Source of the DNA: Rhodospirillaceae bacterium
GTDB lineage: Bacteria > Pseudomonadota > Alphaproteobacteria > UBA8366 > GCA-2717185
Length of the DNA: 40,453 bases
Direction of reading: 5' to 3'
Assembly (NCBI GenBank): GCA_002717185.1
Contig: PBDC01000017.1
Span: forward strand, 29,072 to 69,524
Shown: piece after piece, positions 10,147 through 18,458 of the stretch
How positions within the stretch are numbered: position 1 is the first letter of the stretch
How the letters are laid out: each line of letters begins with the position of its first letter
Notes under the pieces: model-generated
The model's database searches: none
Seen by the model: only the letters and a program-made list of their open reading frames with translations
What the model was told of the DNA's origin: nothing
Position numbers and translations under genes: made by a program

Positions 10147-10866
10147 CTAGCCTTCCCCCATTAAGGGTGAAGAGCTATCTGTTCTATCCGCAGCCGTATC
10201 TTCCAATTCCTTCAACGCCGCCTTCACCGTCTCGCACTTGTTGCGCAGGTGACGTTTCAGGATCTCTGCGAGCCGAGCTCCATCACGTGTATCCAGCGCT
10301 TCCAGCATCTCCTTGTGCTCATTAACCGCCTCGGCCCAACGGTGCGTGCTTATGTTGGCGGTATAGCGGGCGCGCCGAATGCGGCCTGACAGGTTGTTGT
10401 ATGACGCGATGAGGGTCGGGTTGCGCGCGGCTTTCTGGATATTTTCGTGGATCTGTTGATTTAGCTCGAAATAGGCCTGGCGTTCGTCGCGTTTGTAGTG
10501 CAGCACCATCTGGTAGTGCAGGGCTCGGATTTCAGCAAGTTCGGTTTCGGTGATAAACGCACAGGCGAGCTCGCCGGCGAGCGCTTCCAGAGCGCCCATG
10601 ACCGGGAATAGTTCGTCTACATCCGCTGCGGTCAGGTCAGCCACCCGGGCCCCCCTGTTGGGTGCAAGCTCCAACAGGCCTTCCGAGGCTAGCACCTTGA
10701 GCGCTTCGCGCAGCGGGGTACGGGAGATGCCGAAGGTTTCGCAAAGCACGCGCTCCGGCAACCGGCTGCCAGGCGGGTAGATCCCATCGACTATCATTTC
10801 GCGCAGACGGGAAGTGACCGTATCGTGCAGCGACTGGCGTTCGATGAGGCCGGCGTCATGGATCAT
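10147..10866 (-). CDS. GntR-family regulator, FadR (FCD) subfamily
   Basis: The 239-residue product has an N-terminal winged helix (residues ~10-75; LPERVLCETFGISRTPLREALKVLASEGLLE is the GntR hallmark) and a C-terminal FCD effector domain. Histidines in FELNQQIHENI, VNEHKEML and LKRHLRN would bind a metal and an organic acid. FadR-type regulators usually control catabolism of lactate, glycolate or other carboxylic acids. The ATG at 10866 overlaps the stop of the FAD/Fe-S dehydrogenase by 4 bases, so both are translated from one mRNA and the dehydrogenase is the obvious target. The C-terminal tail SSPLMGEG is encoded by a hairpin (10152-10172) of a type that recurs in alphaproteobacteria and is probably not part of the original protein. 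Confidence 0.92.
   Translation of the reverse strand: MIHDAGLIERQSLHDTVTSRLREMIVDGIYPPGSRLPERVLCETFGISRTPLREALKVLASEGLLELAPNRGARVADLTAADVDELFPVMGALEALAGELACAFITETELAEIRALHYQMVLHYKRDERQAYFELNQQIHENIQKAARNPTLIASYNNLSGRIRRARYTANISTHRWAEAVNEHKEMLEALDTRDGARLAEILKRHLRNKCETVKAALKELEDTAADRTDSSSPLMGEG
10152..10172 (-). repeat. hairpin of the PLMGEG-type dispersed repeat at a gene end
   Basis: The minus strand reads CTTCACCC, a 5-base loop, then GGGGGAAG, a stem with one mismatch that spans the last sense codons of the GntR gene. The encoded tail SSPLMGEG is a familiar C-terminal add-on in alphaproteobacterial proteins that read into a dispersed palindromic element. It may also act as a weak terminator, but no T-run follows. 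Confidence 0.4.
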
Positions 10867-13790
10867 GGCCGAACCTCCGCCGGTAGGGCGGATTCCAGAA
10901 CACGCGCTACATGCACCGCTGCCCTGTCTGACCCGTTGGCGATCTGGTGACGACAACTCGTGCCGTCAGCAACTAGGACGGTATCGGCTCCCGCTTCTCG
11001 AACCGCTGGTAGCAGTGCCATCTCTCCCATCTTCATTGAGATGTCGTAATTCTCCGCCCGGTAGCCGAATGCGCCCGCCATGCCGCAGCAACTCGAGGTG
11101 ATGGTCTCGACCTCCAGGCCGGGGATCAGCTGCAAAGTCGATTCTACCGAGCTCATAGTGGCGAAGGCCTTTTGATGGCAATGGCCGTGCAACAGTGCTT
11201 TCTTAAAGTGGATGGGTTGCAGGTCGAGGATGAAACGACCGGCGTTGTTTTCCTGGGCAACAAACTCCTCGAACAGCATGGCGGAGTCGGCAAGCCTATC
11301 GGCGGCGTCACTGGGTAAGAGCGCCTGCACTTCGTCGCGGAAGGTGAAGAGGCAGGAGGGCTCGAGCCCGATCACTGGCATGCCCTGTTTGAGGAAGGGC
11401 GCCAATGCTGCCATTGTCCGTTCGAGTTCAGTTTTCGCTTCATCAACTAGGCCGTTCGCCAGAAAGGTGCGGCCGCAGCAGAGCGGGCGGTTGCCGGTGG
11501 GTGGGGTCGGCAGGTGTACTTGGTAGCCGGCAGCCATCAGCACGTTGATGGCGGCGTGGGCATTTTCCGGCTCGAACCAGCGGTTGAAGGTGTCTGCCAG
11601 GAAAACAATTGGCGGGCCGCCGTCGGGGCCGGCCGCCTCCGCTGTACTTTTGAAATCGTCGCCTCGCCAGAGAGGTAGAGGACGATTTGCGCTGAAGCCA
11701 AGACACGTCTCGCTGAGCTTTGCCAGGCCCGGCAACTTGTCGCGCAGGTTCAGAAGGCCGCCAAGTTTCGCCGCCCAGGGCGCGTAGCGCGGCAGGTAGC
11801 TCACCAGCCAATCGTGAACGCTGAGGCCGCGCTCCCTAGTGTATTGATAGAGGAACTCGGTCTTCATCTTCGCCATGTCGACGCCGGTTGGGCATTCCCG
11901 CTTACAGCCCTTGCAGCTAACACAGAGCTTCATGGTGTCATACATGGCGTCGGAGGTGAGCGCACCTTCGCCGAGTTGACCGGAAAGGGCGAGGCGTAAG
12001 GTGTTGGCGCGGCCCCGTGTAAGATGTTGTTCTTCGCCAGTGGCGCGGAAACTAGGGCACATGACGGCGGCGTCGAACTTGCGGCAGGCGCCGTTATTAT
12101 TGCACATCTCCACCGCACCGCCGAGGCCGCCCCAGTCGGACCAGTCGAATGCGGTTTCCAGGTCGGGTACTGCGTAGCCCGGCTTGTAACGGAACAGAGT
12201 TCGGTCGTCCATTTTAGATGGTTCAGTGATCTTACCGGGATTGAATAGTCCGCCGGGATCAAAGCGGTGTTTGACTTCGGCGAAGTTGTCGGTCATGCGT
12301 TTACCGAACATAGCCTCGTGAAATTCTGAGCGGACCAGCCCGTCGCCATGTTCGCCTGAATGTGAGCCTTTGTATTCGCGTACGATTTCAAACGCTTTCT
12401 CGGCAATGTCGCGCATCATCTCTGCGCCGGCTTGCTGCTTTAGATTGACCACGGGCCGGACATGAAGGCAGCCGACCGATGCGTGCGCGTACCATGTGCC
12501 CTCGGTGCCGTGGTCGTGGAAGATCTTGGTCAGTCGATCAGTGTAGTCGGCGAGGTCTTCGAGGCGGACGGCGCAATCCTCGATAAAGCTGATCGGTTTC
12601 CCGTCGCCCTTCATCGACATCATAATATTAAGGCCGGACTTACGTACCTCCCAGACGGCCTTCTGCTGTTCTGGTTCTAGCGCTTGTACCACGCCGTTAG
12701 GAAAGCCGAGTTCGCCCATCAGCTCAACTAACTGGGCCATTCGGCGCATAAGATCGATGTGGTCGTCGCCGGCGAATTCGACTAGCAAGATGGCAGCTGG
12801 GTCTCCTTGGATATAGGTCTCGATGGTCTGGCGGAAGATCGGGATATTGCGTGCGAGGTCGATCATCACCTTATCAGCGAGTTCTACTGCGGCAGGCTTC
12901 AGGTTGACGATGTGCTTGGTCGACGCCATTGCTGCATAGAAGTCGGGAAAGTGGCAGATGCCGAGCAGCTTGTGGGTCGGGGTCGGGGTGAGATCTAGGG
13001 TGATTTCAGTGGAGAAGCCGAGCGTGCCTTCGGAGCCGACCAATAGGTGGGCGAGATTGACTGGGGAGTTACGGCCTTCTTCGACCAGCGCATCAATATT
13101 ATAGCCACCGACCCTCCGCATTAGGTTGGGGAAGCGGGCGTCGATTTCCGCTTTCTCACGGCTGCCTAGCTCCAGCAGGTCACGGGCCAGGCCTCGGGTT
13201 GGCGCGTCGAGAGTGTCGAGGTCCCCAGGTAGGGGGCCAAAATGCATCTTCGTGCCGTCGGCTAGGATGGCATCTATCTCGGCCACGTTGTCGCGCATGG
13301 TACCGTGCACAATGGAGCGCGCACCGCAGCTATTATTGGCTGTCATGCCGCCGATGGTTGCGCGGCTCGAGGTGGAGACATCGACCGGAAAGGAGAGGCG
13401 GTGCGGTGACAGTACTTTATTTAGTTGGTCGAGCACTACGCCGGGCTGCACAGTAACTCGGCGCGCGACAGGGTCGAGATGTACGATGTTGTTGAAGTGC
13501 TTGCTAACATCAACAATTAGGGCTTCGCCAATAGTCTGGCCGCATTGCGAGGTGCCGCCGCCGCGCGGCAGGACAGGGACACCTTCATCGGCTGCGATCT
13601 GGATGACGCTTTGGATGTCGGTTTCGGTCTTCGGCACCAGGACGCCGATCGGTTCGATTTGGTAATGCGAGGCATCGGTGGAATAGCGGCCGCGGCTAAA
13701 TGCGTCAAACAGCACGTCACCTTCGGTTTCGCGGTATAGCCGGCTGGCCAGTGCGGAGTCGCCGATCCGGTTCGTCGTGGCGGCGCTCAT
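10863..13790 (-). CDS. FAD-linked oxidase with C-terminal Fe-S/CCG domains (Dld/YdiJ type)
   Basis: This large flavoprotein (975 residues from ATG 13790) fuses a GlcD-like module to a GlcF-like module. It has an FAD_binding_4 domain (residues ~40-200; PRGGGTSQCGQ and SSRATIGGMTANNSCGARS), an FAD-oxidase C domain to ~540 (HSGEHGDG near its end), a cysteine cluster near 561-578, a CxxCxxCxxxCP [4Fe-4S] motif near 619-633, and two CCG motifs near 767 and 898. Relatives are quinone-linked D-2-hydroxyacid dehydrogenases (D-lactate, D-2-hydroxyglutarate, glycolate). The substrate here is unproven. The start is supported by an AGGGGAG ribosome binding site; an open extension to 13865 lacks one. It overlaps the downstream GntR gene and is divergent from an aminotransferase that uses glyoxylate, which fits a glycolate/2-hydroxyacid role. 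Confidence 0.9.
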   Translation of the reverse strand: MSAATTNRIGDSALASRLYRETEGDVLFDAFSRGRYSTDASHYQIEPIGVLVPKTETDIQSVIQIAADEGVPVLPRGGGTSQCGQTIGEALIVDVSKHFNNIVHLDPVARRVTVQPGVVLDQLNKVLSPHRLSFPVDVSTSSRATIGGMTANNSCGARSIVHGTMRDNVAEIDAILADGTKMHFGPLPGDLDTLDAPTRGLARDLLELGSREKAEIDARFPNLMRRVGGYNIDALVEEGRNSPVNLAHLLVGSEGTLGFSTEITLDLTPTPTHKLLGICHFPDFYAAMASTKHIVNLKPAAVELADKVMIDLARNIPIFRQTIETYIQGDPAAILLVEFAGDDHIDLMRRMAQLVELMGELGFPNGVVQALEPEQQKAVWEVRKSGLNIMMSMKGDGKPISFIEDCAVRLEDLADYTDRLTKIFHDHGTEGTWYAHASVGCLHVRPVVNLKQQAGAEMMRDIAEKAFEIVREYKGSHSGEHGDGLVRSEFHEAMFGKRMTDNFAEVKHRFDPGGLFNPGKITEPSKMDDRTLFRYKPGYAVPDLETAFDWSDWGGLGGAVEMCNNNGACRKFDAAVMCPSFRATGEEQHLTRGRANTLRLALSGQLGEGALTSDAMYDTMKLCVSCKGCKRECPTGVDMAKMKTEFLYQYTRERGLSVHDWLVSYLPRYAPWAAKLGGLLNLRDKLPGLAKLSETCLGFSANRPLPLWRGDDFKSTAEAAGPDGGPPIVFLADTFNRWFEPENAHAAINVLMAAGYQVHLPTPPTGNRPLCCGRTFLANGLVDEAKTELERTMAALAPFLKQGMPVIGLEPSCLFTFRDEVQALLPSDAADRLADSAMLFEEFVAQENNAGRFILDLQPIHFKKALLHGHCHQKAFATMSSVESTLQLIPGLEVETITSSCCGMAGAFGYRAENYDISMKMGEMALLPAVREAGADTVLVADGTSCRHQIANGSDRAAVHVARVLESALPAEVRP

Positions 13791-13837
13791 CGTTGCGTCT
13801 CCCCTACTGCAGAAACAGGAAATGTCGGGCAATAGAA

Positions 13838-13933
13838 TTGCATACAAAATTAAAATAAAGAACAAGTTTTAGAGAATTTGTCGAGAAAATGGGACTTGTA
13901 GAGATAGAACATTGAATGCAAAATGCAATTCAA
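13838..13933. promoter_or_regulatory. divergent promoter region with two candidate operators
   Basis: The 197-base region between the dehydrogenase and the aminotransferase is AT-rich. It contains a near-palindrome TTGCATACAA (13838-13847), close to the TTGTATACAA type often bound by FCD-GntR proteins. It also holds an imperfect inverted repeat at 13912-13933 (TTGAATGCA... TGCAATTCAA). The GntR protein encoded at the end of the dehydrogenase operon is the natural candidate to bind here. No binding data are available. Confidence 0.35.
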
Positions 13934-13987
13934 AGCGGAAATACCCATACTAACGTTATTGCACGGTTATCACGAAGGGGTACTATC

Positions 13988-15166
13988 ATGGCGCGACGCG
14001 GCGGACGACACTTCCTGCAGATCCCGGGTCCGACCAACGTGCCAGACCGGATCTTACGTGCGATTGACAACCCGACTATCGATCATCGCGGCCCGCAATT
14101 TGCCGCGCTGGCGCAGGGCGTCCTTAAGGACGTGCGAACGATATTCAAGACTGAACAGCCGGTGGTGATCTACACTGCGTCTGGTACCGGTGCGTGGGAG
14201 GCGGCGCTGGTCAACGCTTTGTCACCGGGTGACCGGGTGCTGATGTACGAGACCGGCCAATTTTCGACCCTTTGGCGCAATCTCGCCAAACGGATCGGAT
14301 TGATACCACAATTTATCGAAGGTGACTGGCGACATGGTGCAGATGCGGCGGTGATCCAGACGGCGCTGGCGAAGGATAGTTCGCATGAGATCAAAGCGGT
14401 CTGCGTGGTACACAACGATACCTCGACAGGCATTACCTCGGACGTGCCTTCAGTGCGCGAAGCGATTGATGCGATTGGCCATCCGGCATTGCTAATGGTC
14501 GACGTGATCTCCTCACTCGGTTCCATTGACTACCGGCATGACGAGTGGGGCGTCGATGTGACGGTTGGCGGCTCGCAGAAAGGATTGATGCTGCCGCCGG
14601 GGCTAAGCTTCAACGCGGTTAGCGTAAAAGCACGGGAGGCGGCAAAGACATCGAAATCGATGCGGTCCTACTGGGATTGGGAGGAAATGCTCCAGGCTAA
14701 CGCCAACGGCGTCTTCCCCTACACGCCCGGCACCAATCTACTTTTTGGCTTGCGCGAGGCGATCGATATGCTGCACGAGGAGGGGCTCGACAACGTCTTC
14801 GCGCGGCACGACCGACATGCTGAAGCGACACGCCGCGCGGTCAACGCCTGGGGTCTGGAGGTGCTCTGCCAGAACAACTCCGAATACTCCAGTGCGCTGA
14901 CGGCCGTTTTGATGCCAGAGGGCAATGATGCGGATAGTTTTCGCAAGGTGGTGCTGGACAGTTTCGATATGTCGCTTGGCAATGGGCTCGGTAAGGTTGC
15001 GAATAAAGTATTCCGTATTGGTCATCTCGGCGACTTCAACGATTTGATGCTCAGTGGGACGCTCTGTGGTGTAGAGATGGGGTTAGGGCTGGCCGGTGTG
15101 CCGCACAGTACCGGTGGGGTCACGGCAGCCATGGATTACCTGATGGCTGGCCAACAGACGGCGTAG
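13988..15166 (+). CDS. class V aminotransferase, serine-glyoxylate aminotransferase type
   Basis: The 392-residue PLP enzyme matches the serine-glyoxylate/alanine-glyoxylate aminotransferase group. It shows the N-terminal FLQIPGPTNVPDRIL, YTASGTGAWEAAL (PLP phosphate loop), VDVISSLGS and the Schiff-base lysine in GSQKGLMLPPG. It transfers the amino group of serine to glyoxylate, giving hydroxypyruvate and glycine. Related enzymes also use alanine or other 2-oxo acids. The start at 13988 has a GAAGGGG ribosome binding site; a longer frame from 13916 has none. It is divergent from the 2-hydroxyacid dehydrogenase, which could supply glyoxylate or hydroxypyruvate. Its place near the sulfolactate genes allows a role in cysteate/sulfopyruvate exchange, but that is speculative. 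Confidence 0.88.
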   Translation: MARRGGRHFLQIPGPTNVPDRILRAIDNPTIDHRGPQFAALAQGVLKDVRTIFKTEQPVVIYTASGTGAWEAALVNALSPGDRVLMYETGQFSTLWRNLAKRIGLIPQFIEGDWRHGADAAVIQTALAKDSSHEIKAVCVVHNDTSTGITSDVPSVREAIDAIGHPALLMVDVISSLGSIDYRHDEWGVDVTVGGSQKGLMLPPGLSFNAVSVKAREAAKTSKSMRSYWDWEEMLQANANGVFPYTPGTNLLFGLREAIDMLHEEGLDNVFARHDRHAEATRRAVNAWGLEVLCQNNSEYSSALTAVLMPEGNDADSFRKVVLDSFDMSLGNGLGKVANKVFRIGHLGDFNDLMLSGTLCGVEMGLGLAGVPHSTGGVTAAMDYLMAGQQTA

Positions 15167-15239
15167 TCTTTCTTGCAGGACGGCATCGTTCCGGTATAAC
15201 GGTATCCTGAGGAGCTCTGAAATAGGAGGGCCGAACGCC

Positions 15240-15770
15240 ATGGGCATGAAACTTTCGCACGCCTTCATCAACGTCGTCGATCTCGACAAAGTCGTACCGT
15301 TTTATACGGACGTGCTGGGCTTTCACGTTACTGATCGGGGGACGCTTCGCGGCGAAACGGAAGCCGTGTTTATGAGCCAGGACCCCGAAAACCATCATCA
15401 AATTGCGCTCGCAAATACCCTGAAAGGCGGCGATGGGACGCGTAATTTGGCGCACCTCGCCTTTCGGTTGCATTCGCTGGACGAACTGCGCGCCTTAAAG
15501 AAACGGCTGGCTTCGGTGGCCATTGCTGTTCACCGTGAGATTTCCCATGGTAATACTTGGTCGCTTTACTTCACCGACCCCGAAGGGAATGGCGTGGAAT
15601 GTTTCGTTGACACGCCCTTTCACGTGCGCCAGCCGCAGGGTAAGCCGACCGATATTGATCTGGAAGACACTGCGCTGCTGAAAAAGACAGAAGAGGATTT
15701 CGGGCAAGAGCCCGAGTTCGGGACCTATGCAGAATGGCAAGACACGCTACGCTGTAAGCTGTCCGGTTAA
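15240..15770 (+). CDS. VOC-family (glyoxalase/extradiol dioxygenase-like) protein
   Basis: The 176-residue product is one vicinal-oxygen-chelate unit pair. It has KLSHAFINVVDLDKVVPFYTDVLGF at the N-terminus, ENHHQIAL in the middle and SLYFTDPEGNGVECF near residue 118, giving the usual His/His/Glu metal ligands. Members include glyoxalases, extradiol dioxygenases, fosfomycin-type thiol transferases and isomerases. Length and lack of further motifs prevent a choice. A strong AGGAGGG precedes the ATG at 15240. It follows the aminotransferase by 73 bases on the same strand and may be cotranscribed. Its stop overlaps the stop of the convergent phosphotransacetylase gene by 4 bases. Confidence 0.85.
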   Translation: MGMKLSHAFINVVDLDKVVPFYTDVLGFHVTDRGTLRGETEAVFMSQDPENHHQIALANTLKGGDGTRNLAHLAFRLHSLDELRALKKRLASVAIAVHREISHGNTWSLYFTDPEGNGVECFVDTPFHVRQPQGKPTDIDLEDTALLKKTEEDFGQEPEFGTYAEWQDTLRCKLSG

Positions 15771-16696
15771 TTTGTTTCTTTTTCGGCACCTGCCAGGATC
15801 GCCGCGATCGCAGCAGAGGCGAGGCGGGCTTCTGGTGGATCTGCGCGGCTGGTCAAAATGGCTGGCACCTTAGCCCCCAGCACGATGCCGGCAGCGCAAG
15901 CACTCATAAAATAGACCATCATCTTGAACAGTGCGTTGCCAGTTTCGATGTTAGGCACGAGCAGGATATCCGCATTACCGGCAACAGGATGGGTGATGCC
16001 CTTGATTTGGGCGGCTTCCGGCGAGATGGCGTTGTCGAAAGCTAAGGGGCCGTGCACAAGCGCTCCGCCGAGTTGCTCTGTTGCACGTACCGTAAGCGCC
16101 GCCGCGTCCATACTAGAAGGCATTCGGTCCGTCGCTTCTTCCGTACCCGATAGGATGGCGACACGGGGTTCCGCGATGCCGAGGCTTTGTGCCAGGCCGA
16201 CTGCATTGCGGATCGCCTCGAACTTGGTTTCCAGGTCGGGGGCGATGTTGACTGCGGCATCTGTGATTAGCAGCGCTTTTTTGTGACCCGGTATGGTCAT
16301 ATGGAAAACATGCGTCAGCCGCCGCCCTCTGCGCAGACCTGAAGCTCGGTTTAGGATTGCCATCATAAAGGTATCGGTATGGATATGCCCCTTCATCAAG
16401 GCGTGAGCATGGCCATTGCCTGCTAGCTTTGCGGCTTGCAGAGCTGCCGTGTCCTCATCAGGTGCGTGATGGATTTCGAAGCTTCCGATATCCCAAGCGA
16501 TTTCGTCGGCGTTGCGTGCGATATCGTTTTTGTCGCCAACAAGGATAGGTTCGATGAGACCCTCTTCCGTGGCTTGTCTCGCACTTTCCAGGGCGATTGC
16601 TGCGCCTGCATTGGCGATTGATGTTTTGACCGCCGGATACCGCCTTGCCTGCTCCAGCAGAGTGAACGGACATTCGAACGGCCGGGTGCTCAGCAT
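15767..16696 (-). CDS. pta: phosphate acetyl/butyryltransferase (PTA_PTB domain)
   Basis: The ~310-residue product is a single PTA_PTB domain (PF01515). It has an ALMKGHIHTD segment near residue 85, ITDAAVNIAPDLETKFEAIRNAV in the middle and the C-terminal NADILLVPNIETGNALFKMMVYF signature. It transfers acyl groups between CoA and phosphate. This short form lacks the MaoC or DRTGG domains found in other versions. Single-domain Pta of this kind accompanies sulfoacetaldehyde acetyltransferase (xsc) in alphaproteobacterial sulfonate clusters, turning acetyl phosphate into acetyl-CoA. Here it sits at the end of a sulfolactate gene block but no xsc is present. The start is ATG 16696 or 16705; 16696 has a GAAGA at better distance. 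It overlaps the broken IclR gene. Confidence 0.85.
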   Translation of the reverse strand: MLSTRPFECPFTLLEQARRYPAVKTSIANAGAAIALESARQATEEGLIEPILVGDKNDIARNADEIAWDIGSFEIHHAPDEDTAALQAAKLAGNGHAHALMKGHIHTDTFMMAILNRASGLRRGRRLTHVFHMTIPGHKKALLITDAAVNIAPDLETKFEAIRNAVGLAQSLGIAEPRVAILSGTEEATDRMPSSMDAAALTVRATEQLGGALVHGPLAFDNAISPEAAQIKGITHPVAGNADILLVPNIETGNALFKMMVYFMSACAAGIVLGAKVPAILTSRADPPEARLASAAIAAILAGAEKETN

Positions 16697-17055
16697 ACCT
16701 TGCATTCTTCGAACAGGGCTGTGCTCAGCCGGGCGGCAGCATCACGCATAGCCGGCAGATGGTGGTGGCAATCCTCTATGGTCATGCGTGGAATTGGGGC
16801 ATGGATCGCCAGGGCGTTAAGGCGGGGACTGGTACCGTAATTGCGACCACCTGGCTCTCGGATCAGATAACCTTCCGCTTCTAGCCGGCTGGTAATCCGG
16901 TGTAACGTAGGTTTCGGCAAATCGGACCGCTCCGCCATCGCGGTGAGATTGATCGGCCGTCCCTCCTCGATGACGATATCGAGGATCGCGAAGGCGCGTT
17001 GGGTCTGCGATCCTTTGTCACGCGTTTCGGTTGAACTAGAACTGTCAGCCTCCAT
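16690..17055 (-). pseudogene. IclR-family regulator with internal deletion
   Basis: The open frame of 121 residues starts like a normal IclR protein. The winged helix (SQTQRAFAILDIVIEEGRPI, PKPTLHRITSRLEAEGYL) runs to about residue 85. It then passes directly into PIPRMTIEDCHHHLPAMRDAAARLSTAL, which is the typical last ~35 residues of the family. The roughly 130-150 residues of the effector-binding domain between them are missing while the frame is kept. IclR proteins are normally about 250-270 residues. The product could bind DNA but could not sense a ligand or form the usual tetramer. It lies between the decarboxylase and pta, all on the minus strand, and was presumably the local regulator of the sulfolactate block. 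Confidence 0.7.
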
Positions 17056-17096
17056 GCAGGCATCCTAGTCAAGGCGCTGCAGGGTGCAAGTGGTGA

Positions 17097-18455
17097 TCAG
17101 GCCTGGCGGTGGGCTTTGAGGATGGCGTTGAGGGATTTCTCGATATCTGCATTTGTTGTTGCCCAAGCGCTGACGCTGATCCGCATCGCAGCGCGGTTCC
17201 GCCAGACTGTAGCGCCAGCCCAACATGTACCATCCGCCTGAACAGCGTCAATTATGCGGTTCGTGCGGTTTGCATCACCGAATGCGACTACGACTTGGTT
17301 CAGGACAACGTCGTTAAGGATTTCGATATTGTTGCGCCGAAGTCCATCGGCTAGCCGGACCGCCTGTCGGCAATTTCGGTCGATCATCTTGGTCAGTCCG
17401 CTCCGGCCGAGCGATTTCAGCGCGGCCCAGATATCAACCGCACGGGCGCGGCGGGAACTATCCGGCGAATAGTCGATCTGGTCGCGTTGTGCGCTGGATA
17501 GGAGATAGGCACCACTGATAGACATTGCGCGCCGCAGGTCGTCAGGCTCTCGAACGAGCGCGAGGCCGCAATCGTAGGGGACGTTCAGCCATTTGTGCGC
17601 GTCGGTTGCCCACGAATCCGCGGCATCAAGCCCCGCAGTCTGCGGTGCTAAGGCTTCCGAGGCGCGGGCCCACAGGCCGAATGCGCCATCGACATGCACC
17701 CAAGCACCCGCCTCGTGCGCATGTTCTATTACCTCAGTGGCGGGATCGAATGCACCGGAATTCACATTGCCCGCCTGGATACAGAGGATGCTAGGCTTAT
17801 CGATCGTTGGCAGCGCGTCAGTGCGCATCCGGCCTTGGTCGTCGACCGGCACCCGAATGACCCGGTCGCGGCCCAAACCCAAGAGGGACAGCACCTTGAA
17901 GATCGTCGCATGCACCTCTTCGCCGACGATCACATCGATTTCCGGTGCGCCGAACAACCCTTTCTCGTCAGCATTCCATCCAGCATCGGCTAGTACCCGC
18001 TGCCTTGCTGCGGCTAGACAGGTAAAGTTTGCCATCGTTGCTCCGGTGACGAGTGTACCTTCGGCGGTTGCGGGAAGGTCCAGCGCTTGCTTGATCCAGC
18101 GCAGCGCGGTTTCCTCAATCAGGGCGATTGCCGGAGAGCTGACACTGTTGAAGCTGTTTTGGTCCCATGCCGTTGCGAGCCAGTTGGCGGCGACGGTTGC
18201 TGGCATGGCGGCGCCGGTAGCGAAGCCGAAATACCGTCCACCGGCGCTCGCGACGGTGGCTGGCCCCGCGACTTTGTCAAGCTGCGCCAATATCTCATTC
18301 GCTTCGCTCGGGCCCTCTGGCAATGGTTCTTGCATCAAAATTTGGAGCGCTTCGATTGCCTCGCGTGCTGGAAACACAGAGCGCTCCTCCAAGGAGTCGA
18401 GGTATTGCGCGGCGCGAGCCGCCGCGTCTGTGAGAAGTTCCCGCCGGCTGGTCAA
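17097..18455 (-). CDS. pyridoxal-dependent (group II) amino acid decarboxylase family protein
   Basis: The 452-residue product belongs to the PLP-dependent decarboxylase family (PF00282) of aromatic amino acid, glutamate and cysteine-sulfinate decarboxylases. It has GGRYFGFATGAAMPATVAAN at the N-terminus, TLVTGATMANFTCL, VHVDGAFGLWARA (PLP-binding Asp) and the Schiff-base lysine in SWATDAHKWLNVPYDCG near residue 286. Start is TTG 18455, three bases after the comC stop, so translation is coupled to comC. No ATG lies near enough to keep the family N-terminus. The substrate is not readable from sequence. The operon context (sulfolactate enzymes) makes L-cysteate or cysteine sulfinate attractive (product taurine or hypotaurine), but an aromatic amino acid is equally possible by homology. 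Confidence 0.85.
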   Translation of the reverse strand: MTSRRELLTDAAARAAQYLDSLEERSVFPAREAIEALQILMQEPLPEGPSEANEILAQLDKVAGPATVASAGGRYFGFATGAAMPATVAANWLATAWDQNSFNSVSSPAIALIEETALRWIKQALDLPATAEGTLVTGATMANFTCLAAARQRVLADAGWNADEKGLFGAPEIDVIVGEEVHATIFKVLSLLGLGRDRVIRVPVDDQGRMRTDALPTIDKPSILCIQAGNVNSGAFDPATEVIEHAHEAGAWVHVDGAFGLWARASEALAPQTAGLDAADSWATDAHKWLNVPYDCGLALVREPDDLRRAMSISGAYLLSSAQRDQIDYSPDSSRRARAVDIWAALKSLGRSGLTKMIDRNCRQAVRLADGLRRNNIEILNDVVLNQVVVAFGDANRTNRIIDAVQADGTCWAGATVWRNRAAMRISVSAWATTNADIEKSLNAILKAHRQA

Positions 18456-18458
18456 GGC

